From Charina bottae (Eukaryota; Chordata; Lepidosauria; Squamata; Charinaidae), in NCBI GenBank assembly GCA_023362775.1, contig JALMGJ010000029.1:400001-464000 (forward strand): a stretch of 64,000 bases of DNA, in the 5' to 3' direction. This document shows positions 10,156 through 20,029 of this stretch, one piece after another (position 1 is the first letter of the stretch; every line of letters starts with the position of its first letter). The notes under the pieces are model-generated. The model saw only the letters and a program-made list of their open reading frames with translations, was not told the DNA's origin and searched no databases. A program made the translations under genes and the position numbers.

Positions 10156-10860
10156 CTGACGGAGACCTGGCTGGGCCCAGAGGGAGGGGTAGCCCTCTCG
10201 GAGATGTGCCCGGCCGGATTTCAGGTGTGGCACCAGCCGAGACACCGGGGTAGGGGAGGAGGGGTGGCAGTTATCATCAGAGAGTCTTTGGTGGCTTTCA
10301 GGGGCCTTGCTCCACAAGTGTCCAGATGTGAGACCCTGTTTTTCAAGTTGGGTGCCCGAGAACAGTTGGGAGTGTTGCTATTGTACCAGCCCCCCTGCTG
10401 CGTAGCAACCTCCCTTCCTGAGCTGCTGGAGGCCGTCTCGGGGCTGGTGGTGGAGTTCCCCAGGCTTATGGTCTTGGGGGATTTTAACCTGCCGTCCCTG
10501 GGACGTGCCTCGGAAGTGGCTCGGGAGTTCATGGCTACCATGGCAGCCATGGGCCTGTCCCAGATTATTCGGGACCCGACTCGAGACAGTGGACTCACTC
10601 CGGATTTGGTTTTCTTGTCAGAGCAATGGCAAAGTGACCTGAGGGGAAAGTTAGAACTATCCCCGTTGTCATGGTCAGATCACGTCCTGATATCCCTAGG
10701 ATTCTCTTATGCCGCCCCACTCCGCAGGAAGGCAGGATCTATTCGACTGGTTCACCCCCGGCGACTTATGGACCCACTGAGGTTTCAGAGGGAGCTGGGG
10801 GTAATACCCGAGGATCTGCTGCACAGTCCAGCGGGAGGCATTGGCCGCAACCTGGAATAA
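10156..10860 (+). pseudogene. LINE apurinic/apyrimidinic endonuclease domain
   Basis: This frame encodes the N-terminal endonuclease that nicks target DNA to prime reverse transcription. Visible motifs, in order, are LTETWL (catalytic Glu), GGGVAVIIRE, VLGDFNLPS (catalytic Asp/Asn), TPDLVF and WSDHVLI (catalytic Asp-His), the standard EEP-family pattern. The frame ends at 10860 (GRNLE then stop), whereas the protein continues in the frame of 10841-12286, so a one-base shift lies around 10810-10840. Upstream, LNARSVNNKAPLISELIMERG at 10094-10155 is in another register, which implies a small deletion before LTETWL. The Met at 10204 is internal to the domain and is not a true start. Confidence 0.85.
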
Positions 10861-12286
10861 GGAAGCGGCCGGTGCCTTGGACAGGATTGCGCCGATGCGA
10901 CCTCTCCAGCCCCATTCGACCCGTCACTCCCCGTGGTTTACGGAGGAGTTGAGGGTCTTGAAGAGGGTGAAGAGACGTCTAGAGCGCCGCTGGAGAAAGA
11001 CGAAGACAGAACTCGACCGAACACAATCTAGAGCCGCTATTAGGGCCTACCTTGTGGCGGTAAGAGCGGCGAAACGTGATTATTTCTCCGCTCTTATTGC
11101 ATCTGCAGAATGCCGTCCAATGGCCCTGTTTAAGATTACTCGATCCCTCTTAGGTAGGATTGTAGTGACCACCCACCTGCAGGGCCGTGCAGAAGAATTT
11201 TCTGAGCATCTGCAGGATAAAATCGCTCAGATTCGGTCTACGTTGGACTCCATGCGTGGAATGCATTCTGGGGAGATGCCGGGAGAGCGGTCTTGCCCTG
11301 TTATCTGGGAACGATTCGATCCTGTTGGACCTGATGAAGTGGACAGGATCCTTCAAATTGTTAATTACACCACATGTCATTTAGATCCCTGCCCTTCCTG
11401 GCCGGTAAAATCGGCCAGGGAGGTGACATGTGGATGGGTTCAGGCTATGATGAACACATCCTTGTTGGAGGGGGTGGTTCCAACGGCCTTCAAGGAGGCA
11501 TTGGTACACCCCCTCCTCAAGAAGCCGTCCCTGGACCCTACCATTCTGGACAATTTTCGTCCAGTCTCCCACCTTCCCTTTTTGGGAAAGGTGGTTGAGA
11601 AAGTGGTGGCGTTGCAACTTCAAAGGACCCTGGATGAAGCGGATTATCTAGACCCTTTTCAGTCAGGTTTCAGACCGGGACATGGGACGGAGACTGCATT
11701 GGTCGCGCTTACGGATGATCTCTGGCGGGAGCGGGATGGAGGTAGTGCATCCATCCTGGCTCTCTTAGATCTCTCAGCGGCTTTCGATACCATCGACCAT
11801 GGTATCCTTTTGGGGCAGCTTAGGGAGTTGGGGGTGGGCGGCGTAGTTTTGCGCTGGTTCACCTCCTTCCTCCAGGACCGCTCCCAGTCGGTGGTGGTAG
11901 GGGAGGAGAGATCCAGCCCGCGACCGCTCCTATGTGGGGTGCCGCAGGGGTCGGTTCTCTCTCCTCTCCTGTTCAACATCTACATGAAACCGCTGGGTGA
12001 GGTCATCCGACACCATGGTATGAGGTATCATCAGTATGCGGATGATACTCAATTGTATATCTCCATCCCTGGTGAGGTAAGTGATGCAGTGTCCATCCTG
12101 TCCCAGTGCCTGGGGGCTGTGAGGACCTGGATGGGGAACAACAGGCTTCAATTGTACCCTGGTAAGACCAAGTGGCTGTGGATTGATGGCTTAGCGTCTT
12201 CTGGGAAATTATCTTTGGTTCTCGATGGGGTAGCACTACCCCGTTCGGAACCGGTGCGTAATCTGGGGGTCCTTCTAGACTCATGA
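10841..12286 (+). pseudogene. LINE reverse transcriptase domain
   Basis: A 481-codon frame covering the linker and nearly the whole reverse transcriptase. Motifs seen are LLKKPSLDP, NFRPVSHLPFLGKVVEK, QSGFRPGHGTETALVAL, ALLDLSAAFDTIDH (catalytic Asp), GVPQGSVLSPLLFNIY, YADDTQLY (catalytic Asp pair) and NLGVLLDS. All the catalytic aspartates are present. The frame ends at TGA 12284-12286 right after VLLDS, and the homologous protein continues in the same frame from 12287, so this is a nonsense mutation. The annotated Met is fortuitous because the native ORF starts upstream in the endonuclease. Confidence 0.9.
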
Positions 12287-12916
12287 CTCCTGCTCGAAGA
12301 GCAGGTGGCAGTCGTGGCTAGGAGGGCTTTCGCACAACTTCGGTTAGTGCACCAGTTACGCCCATTCCTGGATCGTGACACCCTCCGTACAGTCACTCAT
12401 GCTCTCGTCATCTCCCATGTAGATTATTGCCATCCGCTCTACATGGGGCTACCCTTGAAGACTATCCGGAAGCTTCAGCTGGTGCAGAATGCGGCCGCGC
12501 GGGCAGTTTTGGGTGCGCCAAGATCTGCACATGTAACACCGTTGCTCTGCGAGCTGCATTGGGTGCCGGTTTGCTTCCGGGTACAATTCAAGGTGTTGGT
12601 TATCACCTTTAAAGCCCTACATGGCATGGGACCAGAATACCTGAGGGACCGTCTTATCCCCATGTTATCGACCCGCCCCACCCGGTTATTCAGAGAGGGC
12701 CTGCTACAAACCCCATCAATTAGAGAATGCCATCTGATGGGGTCTAGGAGGCGGGCCTTCTCTGTGACAGCACCAACTTTATGGAACATCTTGCCCCCAG
12801 AGTTGAGACAGATCTCCTCCCTCCCGACCTTTAGGAAAGAGCTGAAGACCTGGTTCTGCCGCCTGGCATGGGAAGGAGGAAGGGATAGTTCCTCATGGGG
12901 GTGGCTAATCCCCTAA
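12287..12916 (+). pseudogene. LINE ORF2 C-terminal region after in-frame stop
   Basis: In frame with the RT after one TGA. It contains VDYCHPLYMGLPLKTIRKLQ, QNAAARAVLGAPRSAHVTP, LHWVPVCFRVQFKVLVITFK, ALHGMGPEYLRDRL, FSVTAPTLWNILPPELRQ and FRKELKTWFCR. These are the standard blocks found downstream of the RT in L2/CR1 LINEs. It ends naturally at about 12916, followed by the 3'UTR. Confidence 0.88.
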
Positions 12917-13067
12917 TTTTATAACTGTCCTTCTTTTAACTATTCCATTACCATCTGGATTTTCAATTTAATTTATATTTATTGTATAATTGAGATTTTA
13001 AACCTTATTTTAACTTGTTTATTGTGAACCGTCCAGAGTTCCCCATGGGGGGAGATGGGCGGTTATA

Positions 13068-13105
13068 GAAATTAAATAAATAAATAAATAATAAATAAAT
13101 AAATT
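13068..13105 (+). repeat. AAAT microsatellite forming the LINE 3' tail
   Basis: About nine AAAT units terminate the LINE. The same tail type ends the SINEs at 5631-6120, 9590-10095 and 35249-35586. Confidence 0.9.
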
Positions 13106-13355
13106 ATTTATTTACCTTTTGCAGACCTGTGTAAGCACCTTGCTTTGTCACATTATTTTTATTCTGATTGTTCATATTTCACTCCTCTTTTTTTGCTTCT
13201 TTCTTAGTTACACTAATGATACTGTCAAACAGGAGTTTTTTACTATATGAATGAAGTCACAGTAGTATACATGCATATATATTTTTACACAAAAGCTTCA
13301 ATAAATGATGACCAAATTTCATTATAATGGTCCAAATGTAATCTATCTCTGCAGG

Positions 13356-13625
13356 TGTCATGGAATGTGAGAATGACCTTGGAAGACGGGGGGAAGAGAT
13401 GCTGCCTAGGGAACGATGTGATAAAAGAGGGAGGAGCCCGCAACTGAGTAACGGGCAGAGAAAGAGGCTTAGAAAGGACCCACCCTAACCAGTTATGCAG
13501 TAAAAAGGGACGGCGGGAGATTTGTACTTTCAGACTTGCAAGATTCTGTTACTGTAGCCTAATCATAAAGTAGAAGTAGCTCAACGGGTCGTGTTTCCTG
13601 TCTGGTCCACCTGGGAGGGCCGACA
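13356..13625 (+). mobile_element. Solo LTR
   Basis: Starts TGTCATGGAATGTGAG and ends GAGGGCCGACA (TG...CA). Flanking pentamers gcagg and tcagg differ at one base, consistent with a 5-bp TSD. Related sequences occur at 16805-17419 and 29531-29728 with the shared block TACTTTCAGACTTGCAA. GTAAAAAGG near 13500 may be a TATA-like element. No internal retroviral genes are present, so the LTR class is not assigned. Confidence 0.65.
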
Positions 13626-13720
13626 TCAGGCAAGTCATTCATAAGTTGCAAGTAACAATAGATCTTCAGTCCATTGAGTAATTGGGGCCATAAATTCATT
13701 TTTCCAATGTTGAAATCTTT

Positions 13721-13882
13721 CATTTATTTCTTTATTTTCTATCCCGCCTTTATTATTTTTATAAATAACTCAAGGCGGCGAACATACCAAACACTCCTTC
13801 CTCCTCCTATTTTCCCCACAACAACAACCCTATGAGGTGAGTTGGGCTGAGAGAGAGTGACTGGCCCAAGGTCATTTTAGCA
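13721..13882 (-). mobile_element. CORE-type SINE, 3' part
   Basis: On the minus strand it runs from GACCTTGGGCCAGTC through CTCAGCCCAACTCACCTC and a GGTTGTTGTTGTGGGG block to CGCCTTGAGTTATTTATAAA and AAAGGCGGGATAGAAAATAAA. It is a copy without expansion of the SINE that forms the 102-bp minisatellites at 25.9 and 47.1 kb. Confidence 0.8.
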
Positions 13883-14153
13883 CCTCCAACAACAGGATTA
13901 ATTTACTCATTCCTTTTCAGTACAAATGCAGTGGGGTGCAATAAGCTTGAAATAATATATTTTGGTTGAATAATCTATAGTCTAAGATTTATTGACATTT
14001 TTGATATAAATGTTAGGACAGTTTCCCATTGTTTAGACAAAATGGGGATCTCCAGTTCCTTATTTCATTCAGCCTTTAATATTTGCCTATGGAGTAGATT
14101 TGTTGATACCAAGTATTTATAAAGGCTAAATATGGGATTCTTACTCTCTAAGG

Positions 14154-14456
14154 CAGGGCTTTCCAAAGTGCCGCTGCTGGCGACACACCCGGCGGCGGCG
14201 GCAGCGGCGGCGACACGCGCGCGCACGGCGGCGGCGCGGGGGGGCGTGCGGCGGCACGGGCGGCGTGCGGCGGCGCGCGCGCGCACGGTGACGGCGCGGG
14301 AGGGGCGTGCGGCGGCGCGGGGGGTGTGCGGCGGCGTGCACGTGCATGGCGGCTGCCGTGCACGCGCGCGCCGCCGCTTCCGGGTGGTGTGGCGACACAC
14401 CACGCTGTGTGTGGCGACACACTTTTGTGTCGCGACACACAGTTTGGAAAGCTCTG
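14154..14456. mobile_element. GC-rich non-autonomous hAT transposon
   Basis: Begins CAGGGCTTTCCAAAGTGCCG and ends CAGTTTGGAAAGCTCTG. A perfect 8-bp TSD ctctaagg lies at 14146-14153 and 14457-14464. The interior is a CpG-dense array of GCGGCGGCG-type triplets with recurrent CGGCGCGCG and GTGCGGCGG motifs, followed by GTGTGGCGACACAC subterminal repeats. Arginine/alanine-rich frames in several registers are composition artefacts. Confidence 0.92.
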
Positions 14457-14464
14457 CTCTAAGG

Positions 14465-15082
14465 ATTTGGTAATCTCCTGCAATAACATAGGTGTTTCTG
14501 AAGCTGAAAATGCCAGTGGTCCAAATTAATCTGTCAGCTGTCATTATAAATATTGCCAAAGGTTGGCAAAAGATAAATAATACTTATCCTTTAACATGGA
14601 AAATGATAAAAGCTTAATGTCGTTCAATAATTGTTCTAAAGTAAAAAACCCAGAATCCATCCAGATCTTCCATAAAACAGGCTTATTGTCAATTTTAAGG
14701 TCTGGGCTATTCCATAATATCAATTTAGGGTAAAGAAATGGATCAAAACCAAATTTTCCAGAAACAGTATACTACAATTTTTGAATCAATTTAATAGTAT
14801 ACATCCTGGCATCTTCTGCCTCCTTTTAAGGCATGATTTAGGCATGATTTAGTCTAATTAAGGCATCAATTAGACACTCACTGCCATAAACAGTAAAGTA
14901 CATCAAAAGATGTATATGAGACGTTATATTTGTATTTGTGTAAGGAAGCATATGGTTGTGCAATTAACTGGGCCTGAGTTCACACTGCCCACAGTCAAGT
15001 TCTGGTGTGACTTTTCTTACAACCATTTCCTCTGCCTGGCTCATTTCCTGGAATGAGGACTGTGGGATTGATTTCCACCATG
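14465..15082. other. AT-rich sequence, nothing recognised
   Basis: AT-rich, with AAATATTGCC-like stretches flanking the hAT copy that might be parts of an old L1-like host element. No coding region is supported. Confidence 0.4.
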
Positions 15083-15090
15083 CCCTAGAC

Positions 15091-15220
15091 CAGGGCTTTC
15101 CAAACTTTTGCCGTTGGTGACACCCCAACGGCCGGCGCGCGGGGAACCCGGAAGCACTGCCGCTGCGGCGGCGTGCGGGAAACCCCGCTCCCACCGCCCC
15201 TGCCCACCGCCCCCGCAGAT
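15091..15220. mobile_element. GC-rich hAT transposon, one end only
   Basis: Left TIR CAGGGCTTTCCAAACTTTTG is followed by a GGTGACACCCC and CCGGCGCGCGGGG interior. The right TIR is missing and the GC-rich part stops near 15220, so the copy is truncated. The left flank ccctagac fits the preferred target. Confidence 0.75.
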
Positions 15221-15556
15221 GCACGAATATCCCCCAATTCGTGGAGATTCTCTTTTTTTCCTTACGAAAGCAAGTCTCATGCAGAAACTTATTATGTTTC
15301 ATAACATTATTAGGTTAAACTTTTGTTCCCCTCTGGTGGAAATGAGGATGAAGCTTCGTTTTAAAATGCTGGTGTTCAGTGCAATTATATTTAACAGCCT
15401 GAGAACAGAAGCATGAATCCAAGGGAAGTAACTTTGCAGACAAGCGCTGGGCTTTGCCAGCTGAGCCTTTAATAGTTGGGCAGAGCCTGTGCATGCTATA
15501 TATTTTAATGTATTTAATTAAGACTGTCAAGCGATGTTCACATAGAAATGGCCGTT

Positions 15557-15720
15557 TAAGCATAACCACCCAACCTTACCCAGGCTAAAAAGTTAAGCAG
15601 GGTCGGGTTTGCTGGGGACTTGGATGAAGGACTGCCAGGACTACAGGGGAGGGTGACTCCCCATCCCACCAAAAAACAACAGCAAAAGGAAGGCAATGAG
15701 AAATCGTGGCCTAATGCTTC
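15557..15720 (+). mobile_element. 5S rRNA-derived SINE (SINE3-like)
   Basis: The segment CATAACCACCCAACC...AAGTTAAGCAGGGTCGGG...GGGGACTTGGATGAAGGACTGCC...CTACAGGG aligns along the length of vertebrate 5S rRNA, including the internal promoter area (TAAGCAGGGTCGGG). A non-5S body follows with AAGGAAGGCAATGAGAAATC. It is diverged and not a functional 5S gene. Similar 5S heads occur at 33015-33225 and 52591-52690. Confidence 0.7.
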
Positions 15721-16051
15721 CAAGAAAGCCATCTTCGAGCTCATCTTGAGGGCATCTCACAAGCATCTAGCACCGTGACTCAAAATGAGCAATTGGAATG
15801 TGGATGCAGATTGAACTGGATGAGATTGGAATAAACAGAAGGCTTTCTCTGGGAGACCTAGGATTGGGGAAACAGATTTCCTCCCATGGGCTCTTGGGGA
15901 CTTTTTTGCCATGCCAATTAGGGTGGGACTGTCATTTTACTTGATGTCCATCTGCTTTAAAAACAGCAACATTGTCCCCTCTATGAACGACTGAGGGAGA
16001 ATCGCTTCTGCCATTCTCTCAGCCGTAGCAATGGGAGCTGAGGACTGCAGG

Positions 16052-16267
16052 TAAAGGTAAAGGTTCCCCCCGCACATTTGTGCAGTCGTGTCCGATTCTA
16101 GGGGCCAGTGCTCCTACCCACCGAAGCACTATTCATCTACTTGCATGTGCATGGTTTCGAATTGCTAGGTTGGCAAGAGCTGGGGCGAGTGCGGGAGCTC
16201 ATTCCGTCATGCAGGGCTAGGGATTCGAACCTCCAAACTTGCGATCAACAAGCCTGGTGTCTTACCC
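16052..16267 (-). mobile_element. Sauria-type tRNA SINE with internal deletion
   Basis: On the minus strand it runs from just inside the A box through the B box and central domain to the AGTCGGACACGAC-like block and CCTTTACCTTTACC tail. About 90 bp of the middle, present in other copies, is missing. The 15-bp TSD gctgaggactgcagg / gctgaggaccgcagg (16037-16051, 16268-16282) has one mismatch. Confidence 0.88.
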
Positions 16268-16656
16268 GCTGAGGACCGCAGGACTTGATGAAATTACAAA
16301 ATGTGGCATTCTTGTTTGGATGAAAGCAGAGAACTTGACAAGGAGCTGTTTCCAAAACTGCCAGCTGAGATCAGGCCATCAGGCTTTGCTGCTAAGCTGT
16401 TTTAAACATTCTGGAGTATATTTCTAGAACAACCGAGTCAAAATTCCAGTGTCGATCTTACTTGAGATCTGCTTGCCTGGATACTAAAACTAGAACATTT
16501 GGATACTAATGAAGTTTTGTAAAATGTAAATTACTCCTTGATGAACACAGAGAAGTGGATGATAGGAAGGAAGGGAGAAAGACCGTATGATGGGTGCTTT
16601 GTGGAAAGATAATCTTTTCAAAAGTAAGCTGTTTCACAATGGAGTAGTACAAAGCA

Positions 16657-16745
16657 GGGTGTCCTGGGGGAAGATCAGAAAAGTCAAGATGGTGGTTGTG
16701 ACCCTGTGGTCAAGGCCCTCCACCCATTTTACACCTGTACTCCAT
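16657..16745. mobile_element. MITE-like repeat with GTCAAGATGG motif
   Basis: Contains GGTGTCCTGGGGGAAGATC then AAAGTCAAGATGGTGGTTGT. It matches the dispersed family also seen at 17521 and 44756. Its ends are not resolved. Confidence 0.45.
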
Positions 16746-16804
16746 GCAGCAGGCCTGAACCTTACAAGATTCTCCCACACCCCAAAGTAATCCTTCTCCC
16801 CATG

Positions 16805-17419
16805 TGTAATGGTATGTGGGAATGACCTTGGGAGACAGAAGGAAGAGCAACAGCCTAGACAATGGTCTGATAAACAAAATTTGAGTCCAAAGGAGGGGTT
16901 GGGGTGGCAAAAGCATCTCAGAAGGGACCCTGCCAAGCTTTCAGGAGAGTAAAAGTAAGGGATAGGATGGGTACTTTCAGACTTGCAAAATTCTGTTAAT
17001 GTAACCTTACATTAGGGGCGTGGTGGCTCAGCGGGTAAGATGCCAGGCTTGTCGATCGGAAGATCACAAGTTCGGAGGTTCGAATCCCTAGCCCCGCGTG
17101 ACGGAGTGAGCTCCCGCACTCGCCCCAGCTCTTGCCAACCTAGCAATTCGAAAGCATGCAAATGCGAGTAGATGAATAGGTACCACTTCGGTGGGAAGGT
17201 AACAGCGTTCCGCGTGTGTCATGCCGGCCACATGACCGTGGAAGCGTCTTCGGACAATGCTGGCTCTTTGGCTAAGAAACGGAGATGAGCACTGGCCCCT
17301 AGGGTCGGACACGACTGCACAAATGTGCAGGGGGAACCTTTACCTTTTAACCTTACAATAAAGATAGAGTTACTACTTGTGGTTGTGCTTCTTGCCTGGA
17401 CTACCTTGAAGGGATAACA
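16805..17419 (+). mobile_element. Solo LTR interrupted by a SINE
   Basis: Starts TGTAATGGTATGTGGGAATG, aligning to the LTR at 13356, and ends GGACTACCTTGAAGGGATAACA. Shared blocks are GCATCTCAGAAGGGACCC and ACTTTCAGACTTGCAAAATT. The Sauria-type SINE at 17012-17348 sits inside it. A 5-bp TSD of the LTR is not clear. Confidence 0.6.
17012..17348 (+). mobile_element. Full-length Sauria-type tRNA SINE nested in an LTR
   Basis: Carries an RNA polymerase III A box TGGCTCAGCGGG (17024-17035) and a B box GGTTCGAATCC (17077-17087), the central domain, the AGATGAGCAC block, GTCGGACACGACTGC and a CCTTTACCTTTT tail. The 9-bp TSD aaccttaca (17003-17011, 17349-17357) is LTR sequence, so the SINE is younger than the LTR. 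Confidence 0.95.
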
Positions 17420-17520
17420 CTGTGTGACTTCTTTTACTTACATCCTCAGAAGACCCTGAAAGTTTTTGTCTCTTGGGCATCCTAGAACTGCAAAACTCCA
17501 GCAGACAATGGTGAGATGGG

Positions 17521-17608
17521 AGGCAGGGTATGGTGAAAACAGTCAAGATGGCTTTAATTACATGTCACCATCTTGACTTTTTTGATCCCCCATGGACACC
17601 CTTGTGCT
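17521..17608. mobile_element. Short palindromic MITE-like repeat
   Basis: GGTGAAAACAGTCAAGATGG faces the inverted CCATCTTGACTTTTTTG across a short centre, ending near ATGGACACCC. This is a foldback copy of the dispersed GTCAAGATGG family. Confidence 0.55.
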
Positions 17609-17786
17609 ATTAGAAGGGATTGATTATGTTGGAAAGTGGGGGTTGCATTAATATGTTGCGGAAAGTGCAGCCATGATGGATGGGTGATTTTGGTTACCTT
17701 CGGCACGTGGACAGATTTGAATTTTCTCTCTGTTACCTGCAGTTATGGGAAGAATTTGAGGGAAAGGGTTATGGAGGGCTTACACT

Positions 17787-17790
<4 letters not shown>

Positions 17791-17832
<42 letters not shown>
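17791..17832 (+). repeat. (GT)n microsatellite
   Basis: About 20 perfect GT units. Confidence 0.98.
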
Positions 17833-17834
<2 letters not shown>

Positions 17835-18429
17835 CCAATCTTAGAATGGTGGTGGGAAACCATTTTGACACTTGTGGTCAAAGGGAACTCAGTGGGAGCA
17901 AAATAAAATAAAATAAAACAAATAATATAAAATATAAAATAGGAAGGGGGCTTTCTACAGCCTCGAGGCCACAGTTGTCCAGGCACACGTTTGCTACAAT
18001 ATTGTTACTTTAGCCAACTGGATAACATGATCTGAATCCATTCCAAATACATAGCTTAGTCATCCGTTAGCTGAACATCTGTCCTCTTTTTTCACTCTGA
18101 TCCTCAGAGCTGATCAATGACAGTTTTTTGGAATATTCTGAAGATTATAGGAAGTTCACAGTCTCTTAATCACAAGGCATTAGCATAATTTAAAATGCAT
18201 ATTTACTTATTTATGGGTGTATGACCATAGATGGATATATGTTGATGATTAGGCCTATGCAAAGCTTAGACGTGATTCCAAAAAGGAGTCAAAAGAAAGT
18301 GCAAAAAGAAAGTTCCCAAGAGAGGGCAGCATCATAATTGTGGCCCTTGCCTACAGCTCTTTAAAGCAGCTGCATCTTTTCCTGAGCCCACATGACAGTC
18401 ATGGAGGGCAGCCAGGTCTTCTTGGGATT
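17833..18429. other. Intergenic sequence with an AAAAT repeat
   Basis: A short AAAAT-rich stretch lies at 17900-17940. Nothing else is recognised. Confidence 0.5.
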
Positions 18430-18791
18430 GCTGCTTTAAAGAGTTGCAAACAAGTATTACACTCATGCTTCCAAATGCTCTAAGTGTTTCAAAATTGCTC
18501 CCCAAACACTATAGCAGGTTGAAATTTGCTGTGACAAATAGATGTTGGACTGAAACAGTTGCTCTTGCTTCCAACCATGGCTGCAATCAACAGACGTGTC
18601 AAAAATAGCTGAACAGAAGTAAGTAGTATGCATGGCAAAGTAGAGACACTGGGAAGGTGGGCAGTAATGCCAAATTATTTTTGCCACATTCTCCAAGTGC
18701 ATGTGGTACTATGCAAGCACAGAAATTTCAAATTTCACATAGCGTATGCAGATTCTGGGAAAAGATGTGGCTGCTTTAAAGAGTTGCAAAC
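18430..18791. repeat. 22-bp direct repeats bounding a 318-bp segment
   Basis: A perfect 22-mer containing GCTGCTTTAAAGAGTTGC occurs at 18430-18451 and 18770-18791. The spacer has no recognised family. It could be an insertion with an unusually long TSD or an old tandem duplication. Confidence 0.6.
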
Positions 18792-18799
18792 TGGTGCCT

Positions 18800-19830
18800 C
18801 TCTTCTTCTTCTTTTTTATAAAAATTGTATTAAGTTTAAAACAAAGATAAAAACTACAAAAAAAGCAAAAAACTACAAAAAGAAAAAGAAAAAAAAACTA
18901 AAAAAGTGAGAAAACACAAGATGAAAAAAGATTTTTTGAAGATTACATAAGAAGTGACTTCCGACTTTTAACAGCAAGAATATGCAACAATTTCCCATAG
19001 TCAATCCCTTACTCTATGTTAAACAAAAATCACATTATTTCTATAAATCATTCCATTAGCATATTATAAAAATCACTAAATGCAATTGCTCCCTCCCCTT
19101 ATATTAAAAGAAAAGAAAATATATAAACCACTTAACCTCCTGCCCAAAAACAACACTTATATAATTACTTCCATCCTACCACTATTCTATACATTTCTGT
19201 CTACTATGAAAAAGATCAAACTAAAAAAAGGCATATACATTTTCTGCTCTTATAATTAATAATACTGCAGTTATTTTACCTTATTTATCTCAGTCCAAAT
19301 CATTAAAGAAGAATAACATCAAACAAGCCTTAAAAGCAATCCAAATAAACATTCTCAAACCCTTACCCCACTTCGAAATAAACCAAAGCATTCACATATT
19401 TCCAAAATACACACAGGGCATTTTTCAAAGAAAAATCAAACAGCCCAACTGCCCCCCTTAAATACTCCAACTTCTCAGCAAAAAGCCTCCCATAGCTAAC
19501 AACCCCTTCCTTCCTATAACATTCCTTCAAAACAGCAATTTGTCCCTTTGATTTCTTCCAGTCAACCATCCAATCATCTTCTGGCATTTCAACAAAAATC
19601 TTGATCTCGATGTCAGTAGAAACCTTTGTATCATTGTTAAGGTCTTCCTTTCCTTCCACATCTCCAGCCAGATGCCACATTTCAAAGCTGATATTTTCAA
19701 CAATATCCCAAGTATCTTGTATAAGAACTTGGCAAGAGTCAGATAAAATCTGTTTAAGGTCTCAATGAAATTCTGAGAAGGTCTGCTTGAAATCTTCCAT
19801 GTCTCACACAGTAAATTATGGCGCCCCCTT
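18800..19830 (-). mobile_element. L1-like retroposed sequence, minus strand
   Basis: Its minus-strand 3' end (AAACTTAATACAATTTTTAT then A-rich) resembles squamate L1 tails. Upstream lies a 105-codon frame (19363-19680) reading EIKIFVEMPEDDWMVDWKK that was not matched to any family. It may be an L1 ORF1-region remnant or a non-autonomous L1 derivative. Confidence 0.45.
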
Positions 19831-19921
19831 AAGAACTTAACCAGTGAAAGTAAAATGTAATGGAAAGTTTCCGGAACTGTTTACATAAGTAAAAGGCTGA
19901 TAAGAGACAGTTCCCCAGAGA

Positions 19922-20016
19922 TTTCTATTTTCTCAGTGGAAACTGGAAGAAATCCAGTTGACATGATTCAAGCTACAGGCAATTCTACCTGGATGACTGA
20001 GAACCTTCATCGACAT
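19922..20016 (+). mobile_element. 95-bp Penelope-like element fragment with its own TSD
   Basis: The insertion holds a short inverted arm (TTTCTATTTTCTCAGTGG) followed by the PLE lineage-B 3' end (CCAGTTGACATGATTCAAGC ... GATGACTGAGAACCTTC). A perfect 13-bp TSD agttccccagaga lies at 19909-19921 and 20017-20029. It is among the smallest complete PLE insertions one could expect, lacking any coding part or ribozyme core. Confidence 0.85.
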
Positions 20017-20029
20017 AGTTCCCCAGAGA

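Larger units (their letters stand above)
10091..13105 (+). mobile_element. L2/CR1-type LINE, 5'-truncated, endonuclease and RT
   Basis: The longest retrotransposon in the window. Coding homology starts abruptly at about 10091 (LNARSVNNKAPLISELIMERG), just upstream of the apurinic endonuclease motif LTETWL, and runs through the endonuclease, the reverse transcriptase and a C-terminal region to about 12916. The 3'UTR ends GTGAACCGTCCAGAG...GGAGATGGGCGG followed by AAAT repeats. It is inactive: a frameshift/deletion near 10150, a frame change at about 10810-10860 and a TGA at 12284. The RT is of the CR1/L2 group (YADDTQLY); L2 seems likelier than CR1, judged by eye. Confidence 0.88.

Noticed and set aside
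14065..14559. Long Arg/Ala-rich frames on both strands
   Set aside because: They lie over the GC-triplet interior of a hAT MITE with TIRs and a perfect TSD. The amino-acid bias follows from GCG/CGC triplets. The same applies to 62771-63275 and 35855-36265.
15557..15650. Functional 5S rRNA gene
   Set aside because: Many substitutions and indels relative to 5S rRNA and a SINE-like body attached downstream. Treated as a 5S-derived SINE.
17024..17087. Functional tRNA gene at SINE heads
   Set aside because: A and B boxes are present but the cloverleaf is incomplete and each copy is followed by the SINE body and bounded by TSDs.
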